This document shows, in pieces, positions 7,295 through 12,774 of a stretch of DNA of 12,774 nt. A program made the position numbers and the translations under genes. The DNA lies in NCBI GenBank assembly GCA_027492445.1, contig JAPUES010000114.1:3740-16513 (forward strand). Reading direction: 5' to 3'. This DNA comes from Sporomusaceae bacterium (GTDB lineage: Bacteria; Bacillota; Negativicutes; DSM-13327). Every line of letters begins with the position of its first letter. The stretch's first letter is position 1. The notes below the pieces were generated by a model that saw only the letters and a program-made list of their open reading frames with translations, had not been told where the DNA came from and searched no databases.

Positions 7295-8415
7295 GGTTTT
7301 GGTCGATTGCTACCAGTTAACAAAACAGTAATGAAAGGCATAACCGTACTAATCTTTTTTATAACGACTGCAAATACTAGGCTAAGGATACTCGTAACGA
7401 AATAAAAGCTAATTACAACGAGTGCGGACATGACGATGTTGTGCCTAGCGAGATATTCAGATAAATAATACATGATTAGCGGGTGTACTAGATAAACTAA
7501 ATAGGAATGTTCTCCTAAGGTGCTAAGAGTGTTTTTGATGATTTGAGGCAGTTTAGCTTGCTGAAAAAGTACAAATAAAAATAGTGTGCTGCCTAAAGTA
7601 TATAATACACCTATAGGACTAAGTTGATGGGCAGTATTAACGGCCTGTTCCGGTGAGTAATGTAAGGTATATAATAAATAGTAATAAAAGCTTAGCATGC
7701 CTGTTAACGTTAAGAAAAAGAAGGCTTTAATTTGTCGGTGATAATTCTCTATTTTTTCTTGAAAACTGGCGAATTTTACAGCACATACAGCGCCACAGAG
7801 AAAAATAAAAACATAATGCAGTACCCAGTAGTTTAAGCGATAGGAGACTAACTTTTGCAGATAATAATTAGAAATATCGGCCTTTAATGCATAACTAGAA
7901 TAATAATTAAAAATAATTTGCAGCAATAATAAGATACCTAAGTTGCGGAGGGGATGGGTAATGATGTGGCGCACCAGGAAGCGCCAGAGGGGCATGAGAG
8001 CATAAAACCATAATAAAATAACTAAAAAATAAAGTTGGCAGGAAGCGAGGCCAAATAAGAAGTACTCGTATACAAGGGGAGGATGCCATATGGAAAAGTC
8101 TTTACTGATAAAAGTATAATGAAACATATAAAAAAGTGACCACACAAGATATGGCACTAATACAGCCCGGGAACGTCTTGTTATAAATTGGAGATAATTT
8201 AGTTTACTGGTTATATCTTGATGTAAGAAGAGGCCAAAGGCGGAAACAAAGAAAAAAATTGGAACGCTAAAGCGGCTGACAATTTCCAGTAAAGCAAATA
8301 AATGTACATTTACCGTAGGGTTGCTTAAGGAATAAGAACCAGTATGAATACCAACTACGCCGAGCATGGAGATACCGCGAATATAATCTAAGGCATGAAT
8401 TTTTTGTTTGGACAT
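7279..8415 (-). CDS. Acyltransferase 3 family integral membrane protein
   Basis: This 378-aa protein belongs to the acyltransferase-3 (OafA/YrhL/WecH-like) family, which moves acyl groups such as acetyl or succinyl onto cell-surface polysaccharides, wall polymers or other acceptors at the cytoplasmic membrane. The N-terminus shows the family signature LDYIRGISMLGVVGIHTG, with the conserved Arg13 and His23. About ten hydrophobic segments follow, including VPIFFFVSAFGLF, VPYLVWSLFYMF, YFLVILLWFYALMPL and YLVYLVHPLIMYYLSE; the last carries the late VHP motif common in the family. The ATG is preceded on the minus strand by AAAGGA at good spacing. The gene stands alone and diverges from dat. The acceptor cannot be predicted: no glycosyltransferase or wall-polymer gene lies next to it. 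Confidence 0.9.
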   Translation of the reverse strand: MSKQKIHALDYIRGISMLGVVGIHTGSYSLSNPTVNVHLFALLEIVSRFSVPIFFFVSAFGLFLHQDITSKLNYLQFITRRSRAVLVPYLVWSLFYMFHYTFISKDFSIWHPPLVYEYFLFGLASCQLYFLVILLWFYALMPLWRFLVRHIITHPLRNLGILLLLQIIFNYYSSYALKADISNYYLQKLVSYRLNYWVLHYVFIFLCGAVCAVKFASFQEKIENYHRQIKAFFFLTLTGMLSFYYYLLYTLHYSPEQAVNTAHQLSPIGVLYTLGSTLFLFVLFQQAKLPQIIKNTLSTLGEHSYLVYLVHPLIMYYLSEYLARHNIVMSALVVISFYFVTSILSLVFAVVIKKISTVMPFITVLLTGSNRPKPKSGV

Positions 8416-8473
8416 ATCAGGATTCCTTTCGTATGAGAGTATATTTTAGCTTAATTACTTAGTTCGTAACTCA

Positions 8474-8501
8474 TTGATAGTATTCCTGCTTACAGTATTA
8501 T
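8474..8501 (+). promoter_or_regulatory. Probable sigma-A promoter of the dat operon
   Basis: TTGATA at 8474-8479 and TATTAT at 8496-8501 are separated by 16 bp, each matching the consensus at five of six positions. This places a transcript start near 8508, about 57 nt before the dat ATG. The 8416-8564 gap is shared with the divergent acyltransferase gene, for which I saw no equally good promoter. Confidence 0.5.
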
Positions 8502-8564
8502 TGAGTACAGTGAAAGTGAGAGGCGATTTTTTAAATTAGATAGTTAATTAGAGGAGGAATAAAC

Positions 8565-9443
8565 ATGGAAGCATTAGGTTTGGTAAATGGTGAATTGGTG
8601 AATTTAAATGAAAAGGTAGTACAGATGGAAGATCGTGGTCATCAATTTGGCGATGGTGTTTATGAAGTGGTAAAAGTATATAACGGCCGGTGTTTTGCTC
8701 TTGAGTATCACTTAAATCGCTTGTATCGCTCTTTGCGAGCCATTCGGATTCCTGCAATTTACACCCATGAAGAATTAGCCGAGTTTCACACGCTACTAAT
8801 TGAAAAAAGCGGTATTACAGAAGGGGCAATTTATTTGCAAATTACGCGGGGGGTTGCTCCTCGTACTCATAATTTTCCCGAGCAAGTTGTACCCTGTTTA
8901 ACTATGTCGATTCGACCGACGGGAAACGTTAATACCCGTTTATGGCAAGAGGGTGTAAAAGTAACTCTGATTCCTGATGAAAGATGGCTCCGTTGTGATA
9001 TTAAATCTTTAAATCTGTTAGGCAATATTTTAGGAAAACAACAAGCCAAGGAAGCCGGATGTTATGAAGGCGTTATGGTTCGAGACCAACATATTACCGA
9101 AGGTACGAGCAGTAATTTCTTCGTGGTCAAGGATGATGTTATTTGGACGCATCCAGCCACCAATTTGATTTTAAATGGTATCACCAGAAAAATTATACTT
9201 GAGAAATTAGCGCAAGAATTAGAGCTTACAATTTTAGAAAAACCCTTTGATATAAATTTCATAAAAGGAGCATCAGAGGCCTTCTTGTCAGGAACCAGTA
9301 CAGAAATTATGCCTGTAACCACAATCAATAATGCTCCAGTAGGAAGTGGTCAGGTGGGGCCAATCACTTCTAAATTGCAAGCTGCCTATACTCGACTCAT
9401 TGATGAAGAATGCGGGCGCAAGTATCTTATTGTGAAAGAATAA
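8565..9443 (+). CDS. dat: D-alanine aminotransferase (class IV PLP enzyme)
   Basis: This enzyme interconverts D-alanine plus 2-oxoglutarate with pyruvate plus D-glutamate, supplying D-amino acids for peptidoglycan. The 292-aa sequence matches the Bacillus Dat pattern closely: MEDRGHQFGDGVYEVVKVYNG near residues 21-41, ITRGVAPRTHNFPE, DERWLRCDIKSLNLLGN with the PLP-binding lysine K147, ITEGTSSNFFVV with E179, and THPATNLILNGITR. It closes with TEIMPVTTI and PVGSGQVGPITSKLQAAY. The CDIKSLN context and GVAPRxH favour Dat over branched-chain aminotransferase. GAGGAGG at 8551-8557 lies 7 nt before the ATG. It appears to be the first gene of a four-gene operon, 28 bp before the MFS gene. Confidence 0.95.
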   Translation: MEALGLVNGELVNLNEKVVQMEDRGHQFGDGVYEVVKVYNGRCFALEYHLNRLYRSLRAIRIPAIYTHEELAEFHTLLIEKSGITEGAIYLQITRGVAPRTHNFPEQVVPCLTMSIRPTGNVNTRLWQEGVKVTLIPDERWLRCDIKSLNLLGNILGKQQAKEAGCYEGVMVRDQHITEGTSSNFFVVKDDVIWTHPATNLILNGITRKIILEKLAQELELTILEKPFDINFIKGASEAFLSGTSTEIMPVTTINNAPVGSGQVGPITSKLQAAYTRLIDEECGRKYLIVKE

Positions 9444-9471
9444 CTTTTAGTTAGGGATTGGGGCGTAGATT

Positions 9472-10899
9472 ATGCAGGAAAGGATAAGAAATTTATCATA
9501 TTATCCATGGTTGATTTTTGGCGTTACTGTAATGGGGACCTTTATGGCTGTATTAGATTCTAGTATTGTCAATGTAGCTTTGCCGATTATTGCCGCTAAT
9601 TTATCTGTAGAATTGCCCGTTGCCCAGTGGGTGATATCGGCATATTTGCTAATCATTACAATTTTATTACCTGTATTCGGGAAGATGGGTGATATGTATG
9701 GCCGTCGGAAACTGTTTTTGTCAGGGTTTATTATATTTACGCTAGGTTCTATCATGTGTGGTCTTGCTAGTAACATTTGGTATTTAGTGGGAGCAAGAGT
9801 CCTGCAAGCCATTGGAGCCTCTATGCTAATGTCCAATTCCCCGGCGATTATTAGCGTTACCTTCCCTGGCAAAGAACGAGGCAGAGCACTTGGCATGATT
9901 GGTACTGTGGTAGCACTGGCTTCCATGCTCGGGCCTAGTCTAGGTGGAATATTGGTAGGAATCTTTAATTGGCAGTCGATTTTCTTTATTAATTTGCCCA
10001 TTGGCCTACTTGCTTGTTGTTTAGGATACTTTATCTTACCAATCGAAGAAAAACGCCAGTCAGGAATATTTGATAGTAAAGGGGCTATCTTATTTGCGGT
10101 AGGTATGACGGGTTTCTTACTAGTGTTAATTAACGGGTATGAATGGGGCTGGAGTTCTTACCCTGTAGTTATTATTAGCATTGTTACAGCTTTACTCTTA
10201 GGTAGCTTTGTCTGGTATGAAAATCGTCTAACCCAGCCAATGATTGAAATGTCCTTATTTACACATTGGCCTTTTTTAGCAGGTACTCTTTCTGGTTTAC
10301 TATCCTTTCTTGCTATGTTTTCGAATATCATTTTATTACCTTTTTATTTACATTCCATATTGTTATTGTCGCCAACGGAAATTGGACTAGCCATTACGCC
10401 CTTTCCTTTACTAATGGCGGTAACAGCACCGATTAGCGGTTATTTATCCGAGCGTATTAGCCCTGTACTATTAACGAGTGCTGGTTTGACGATTATGATG
10501 ACGGGTATTTTATATTTAGCGACTCTTGATGCCCAGTCATTCATCTGGCAAGTTATGATCGGGCAAGGAGTCATGGGTTTTGGTAATGGTATGTTTCAAT
10601 CCCCTAACAATAATAGCGTACTAAGTTCTGTGCCCAAGGAAAAGGTGGGATTAGCTAGTGGTATTAGTGCCTTAATGCGTAACGTTGGGATGGTTAGTGG
10701 CACTGCAATCACCGTATCTGTTTTTGAAAGTACCAGGCAGCTAGAACTGAGTAAAATAATACTGCCTGACCCGAGCGGTGCTACCAATGCATTTTTAGTG
10801 GCTTATCATACAGCTTTAGTGATTGGCGCTTGTTTTGCAGGGATGGCTGCCATTCTTTCCTTGAGTCGAAAAGGACATGCCCTCTTAAAACATAGTTAA
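9472..10899 (+). CDS. MFS exporter, DHA2 (EmrB/QacA-type) family
   Basis: This is a 475-aa proton-driven membrane transporter of the drug:H+ antiporter-2 family, whose members usually have 14 membrane segments. Family motifs are clear: LDSSIVNVALP (residues 28-38, motif D1), QWVISAYLL at 52-60, GKMGDMYGRRK (70-80, motif A), ARVLQAIGASML, and GPSLGGILVG from residue 154 (motif C, an exporter marker). Hydrophobic segments continue to the C-terminus. Its length equals that of typical EmrB-like proteins. No HlyD/EmrA-type adaptor gene is adjacent, as expected in a single-membrane or stand-alone system. The substrate is unknown; position after dat hints at, but does not show, export of a metabolite. 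The ribosome binding site is weak (GGGGCG), so translation may be coupled to dat. Confidence 0.93.
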   Translation: MQERIRNLSYYPWLIFGVTVMGTFMAVLDSSIVNVALPIIAANLSVELPVAQWVISAYLLIITILLPVFGKMGDMYGRRKLFLSGFIIFTLGSIMCGLASNIWYLVGARVLQAIGASMLMSNSPAIISVTFPGKERGRALGMIGTVVALASMLGPSLGGILVGIFNWQSIFFINLPIGLLACCLGYFILPIEEKRQSGIFDSKGAILFAVGMTGFLLVLINGYEWGWSSYPVVIISIVTALLLGSFVWYENRLTQPMIEMSLFTHWPFLAGTLSGLLSFLAMFSNIILLPFYLHSILLLSPTEIGLAITPFPLLMAVTAPISGYLSERISPVLLTSAGLTIMMTGILYLATLDAQSFIWQVMIGQGVMGFGNGMFQSPNNNSVLSSVPKEKVGLASGISALMRNVGMVSGTAITVSVFESTRQLELSKIILPDPSGATNAFLVAYHTALVIGACFAGMAAILSLSRKGHALLKHS

Positions 10900-10959
10900 A
10901 GAGGAGTATTTGTAGTATACTTATTAGGAACGTTATAAGAAAATTGGAGGGATGTAAGA

Positions 10960-11295
10960 GTGAACCAACTATGGTTACAGATTTTTGTTGTAATGATTGG
11001 TGGAAGTATTCTTAAATCGGTTATTCAAAATTCATTGGTATGGATATGTATTGATATTGCGATACTTGGTATTTCCTATATGATTTTACGCCGACATTCT
11101 CATGTGAATCTTAAAAGTAGTATGCTATTTCTAAGTGGTTTAACCCTAATTTCAATTCTTACCGATGCTAGAATTATTAGTGGGCTTTTGGGCAACATTA
11201 TTATTTTAGCAGTATTAGCGTGGATGGTGTTTCGACCGCGGGGCAATGAAAATCCCAAGCGTCCTAATTCTGTTCGTCATAAGTGGCATAAATAA
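10960..11295 (+). CDS. Small integral membrane protein of unknown function
   Basis: The start is GTG with GGAGGG at 10946-10951, 8 nt upstream. The 111-aa product has about four hydrophobic segments (LQIFVVMIGGSIL, LVWICIDIAILGISYMIL, MLFLSGLTLISIL, LLGNIIILAVLAWMVF) and a basic hydrophilic tail (RPRGNENPKRPNSVRHKWHK) that would be cytoplasmic. I do not recognise a family. Only 6 bp separate its stop from the start of the ECF S component, which has no good ribosome binding site of its own, so translational coupling is likely and the two may work together at the membrane. That partnership is inference from spacing only. Confidence 0.85.
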   Translation: MNQLWLQIFVVMIGGSILKSVIQNSLVWICIDIAILGISYMILRRHSHVNLKSSMLFLSGLTLISILTDARIISGLLGNIIILAVLAWMVFRPRGNENPKRPNSVRHKWHK

Positions 11296-11301
11296 TAGTG
11301 C

Positions 11302-11820
11302 ATGAACATTAAGTATACTACGGTGACACGTACGGCGTTACTACTCGCTCTTACCTTGCTATTTCAATCCTTACGTTTTATAATTCCTATTCCAGCTTTT
11401 TTATCGACCTTTTTGATTGGCAGTTTAGTGAATGCTTGTTTATTAGTGGCCGCAGAAACAGTGGGCCTTAGAAATACAATGGTTATTGTATTTCTTGCAC
11501 CAATCGTAGCATATTTTCAACAATTACTGCCCTTGCCCTTGTTTATTCTGCCTGTTGCATTAGGAAATGCTATTTATATTGGGGTGCATATCCTCGGCCG
11601 ACAATGGCGTGATAGTATTAGGATTGGGATTGGGGCTTTCAGTAAGTTTATGTTTATGTATGTTGCCTTTAGTTGGCTACTTACTTTAGTTGCCCTGCCT
11701 GATAAACTAGCCAAGAGTTTACTACTAGTTATGAGCTGGCCGCAATTTGTCACTGGAGTAATTGGCGGGATAATAGCAAACGTGATAAATAAAAGATTAC
11801 AATTACTACTTAAAAAGTAA
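11302..11820 (+). CDS. ECF-type transporter S component (substrate-binding membrane subunit), substrate unknown
   Basis: The 172-aa protein has about five to six hydrophobic segments and the size typical of S components of energy-coupling factor transporters, which capture vitamins or other micronutrients and associate with a shared EcfA/EcfA'/EcfT module. The first membrane helix carries the A-x-x-x-A pattern (A12-LLL-A16, within TRTALLLALTLLFQSLR) that contacts EcfT in this family. No ecfA or ecfT is present in the window, so it would be a group-II S component using a module encoded elsewhere. Specificity is not evident; I saw no riboswitch of the thiamine, cobalamin or FMN type upstream. 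The last codons and stop lie in a terminator hairpin. Confidence 0.75.
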   Translation: MNIKYTTVTRTALLLALTLLFQSLRFIIPIPAFLSTFLIGSLVNACLLVAAETVGLRNTMVIVFLAPIVAYFQQLLPLPLFILPVALGNAIYIGVHILGRQWRDSIRIGIGAFSKFMFMYVAFSWLLTLVALPDKLAKSLLLVMSWPQFVTGVIGGIIANVINKRLQLLLKK

Positions 11821-11835
11821 TTGTAATCTTTTTTT
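11791..11835 (+). terminator. Strong intrinsic terminator overlapping the end of the ECF S gene
   Basis: AAAAGATTACAATTACT (11791-11807) is perfectly complementary to AGTAATTGTAATCTTTT (11816-11832) around an 8-nt loop, followed by a run of seven T ending at 11835. The stop codon 11818-11820 is inside the right arm. It ends the dat operon. Confidence 0.93.
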
Positions 11836-11911
11836 ATGAAAATAATTTGAAAATTATAAAAAATAAAAGGATTATTTTTGAATTTACTAGAATTAGTTAA
11901 TTTAAGAACGA

Positions 11912-11931
11912 ACTGCCATGAACATGGCGGT
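11912..11931 (+). repeat. Short hairpin in the leader of the BMP lipoprotein gene
   Basis: ACTGCCAT (11912-11919) pairs with ATGGCGGT (11924-11931) over 8 bp with one T-G wobble and loop GAAC. No T-run follows. It lies 31 nt before the ATG at 11963. The 11836-11911 stretch is very AT-rich; TTGAAA at 11847 with GATTAT at 11870 (17-bp spacing) is a weak promoter candidate. Confidence 0.35.
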
Positions 11932-11962
11932 GGGACAATGAGAATATAAAAGGAGGAAAAAA

Positions 11963-12774
11963 ATGAAACGAGTAAGATTGTTATTAACCTGTATACTAGC
12001 GGTGGTATTGGTAACAACTGCCTTTATTAGTGGTTGTGGCAAGAAAGAAGCTCCAAAGGCTGAGGGTCCTAAGAAAGTTAAGGTTGGTCTGGTGTTTGAC
12101 GTAGGGGGCCGGGGTGACAAATCCTTTAATGATGCAGCCTATACTGGTCTAGAAAAAGCTATGAAAGATTTTGGCGATAAAATTGAAGTCAAATATCTTG
12201 AACCAGCGGCTGGTGGAGAAAATCGTGAACAGCTAGTACGTTTATTAGCACAAGAAAAGTATGATGTTATTATTGGGGTAGGTTTTATCTTTACGGATAC
12301 TATTACAAAGGTAGCTAAAGATTTCCCCCAAACTAAATTTGGCCTAATTGATGGCTATGTGCCTGATTTAAAAGAGAATAATAATATTTCTTGTTTGTTA
12401 TTTAAAGATCAAGAGGGTTCTTTCTTGGTAGGCGCTGCTGCTGCTTTACAAAGTAAGAGTGGCAAAGTCGGTTTTGTGGGTGGCATGCAAATCCCAACTA
12501 TTGAGAAATTTGAAGCTGGTTATATGGCTGGCGCTAAATATGTGAATCCAAAGATTGAAGTAATGTCTGACTACATTGGTACTACTGGCGATGCCTTTAA
12601 AGATCCTGTAAAAGGTAAAGAACTTACCTTAAAACAAATCAAAGATGGAGCTGATGTGGTATACCATGCTTCTGGTGCATCTGGTATTGGTGTACTTGAG
12701 GCCGCTGCAACTCAGCAAAAATTTGCAATTGGTGTAGATTCCGACCAATCCTTAACCGCGACAGATGCACAGCG
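11963..12774 (+). CDS. BMP/PnrA-family nucleoside-binding lipoprotein (3' end outside window)
   Basis: An open frame of 270 codons runs off the window edge. AGGAGG at 11951-11956 lies 6 nt before the ATG. The N-terminus is a lipoprotein signal: KRVR, a hydrophobic core, then FISGC with the lipidated Cys at residue 25 and a short polar linker. The mature part matches the Bmp/Med/PnrA family: VGLVFDVGGRGDKSFNDAAY, GLEKAMKDFG, ENREQLVRLLAQ, YDVIIGVGF, KFGLIDGYV, FLVGAAAAL, KVGFVGGMQIPTIEKFEAGY, then VVYHASGASGIGVLEAA and IGVDSDQS. Members bind purine or other nucleosides outside the membrane and feed an ABC importer; the importer genes would be expected just downstream, beyond the window. Specificity is inferred from family only. 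It starts after a strong terminator, so it is a separate transcription unit. Confidence 0.92.
   Translation, partial: MKRVRLLLTCILAVVLVTTAFISGCGKKEAPKAEGPKKVKVGLVFDVGGRGDKSFNDAAYTGLEKAMKDFGDKIEVKYLEPAAGGENREQLVRLLAQEKYDVIIGVGFIFTDTITKVAKDFPQTKFGLIDGYVPDLKENNNISCLLFKDQEGSFLVGAAAALQSKSGKVGFVGGMQIPTIEKFEAGYMAGAKYVNPKIEVMSDYIGTTGDAFKDPVKGKELTLKQIKDGADVVYHASGASGIGVLEAAATQQKFAIGVDSDQSLTATDAQ

Noticed and set aside
9501..10001. 166-aa minus-strand open frame opposite the MFS gene
   Set aside because: It mirrors the codon structure of a clear transporter gene and has no independent signals.
11574..12017. 147-aa minus-strand open frame spanning the ECF S end and the BMP start
   Set aside because: It crosses a strong terminator and two well-supported plus-strand genes, and its composition is biased by AT-rich non-coding DNA.
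1..12774. Mobile elements, CRISPR arrays, toxin-antitoxin or defence systems
   Set aside because: No transposase, integrase, regularly spaced repeat or defence-family motif was seen; all sizeable genes have housekeeping, transport or unknown roles.

Overview
The window looks like a chromosomal segment of a low-GC Firmicute. Strong GGAGG-type ribosome binding sites, TTG and GTG starts, a PHP-containing DnaE, a Bacillus-type D-alanine aminotransferase and a pyruvate kinase built with an extra C-terminal phosphohistidine-type domain all fit this. The overall flavour (dnaE next to pyk, small membrane proteins, an ECF S component) suggests an anaerobic class such as Negativicutes (Sporomusa/Pelosinus-like) or Clostridia. 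That placement is inference from memory, not a database result. No insertion sequence, phage gene, CRISPR array, tRNA or rRNA was seen.

Layout. (1) 119-3544, dnaE: replicative DNA polymerase III alpha subunit, with all nine PHP metal ligands retained. (2) 3545-3835: a 291-bp gap holding a nested, partly self-competing stem-loop. (3) 3836-7248: a probable operon of a 72-aa conserved small protein, pyk (pyruvate kinase) and an unrecognised 456-aa membrane-anchored helical protein, closed by a bidirectional terminator at 7261-7294. (4) 7279-8415, minus strand: an acyltransferase-3 family membrane protein converging on that terminator. (5) 8474-11835, plus strand: a promoter, then dat (D-alanine aminotransferase), a DHA2-type MFS exporter, a 111-aa membrane protein and an ECF-transporter S component, closed by a strong terminator. 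(6) 11963 to the window end: a BMP/PnrA-family nucleoside-binding lipoprotein, cut by the window edge.

The most notable observation is in pyk. The frame is interrupted by an in-frame TAA at 5632-5634, and the following 67 codons (5635-5838) still encode the remainder of the C-terminal domain. As read, the enzyme keeps its catalytic barrel and loses most of the extra domain; in the detached part the expected His of the TSHAA motif reads Asn. This is either a real truncation, a recent nonsense mutation or a base error. Other points worth a second look are the dnaE-pyk intergenic RNA structure, a 13-bp hairpin inside the unknown gene, and two terminators that overlap coding ends.

Functionally the window is mostly housekeeping (replication, glycolysis, D-amino acid supply for the wall) with transport genes around it. 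I found no convincing novel multi-gene system.
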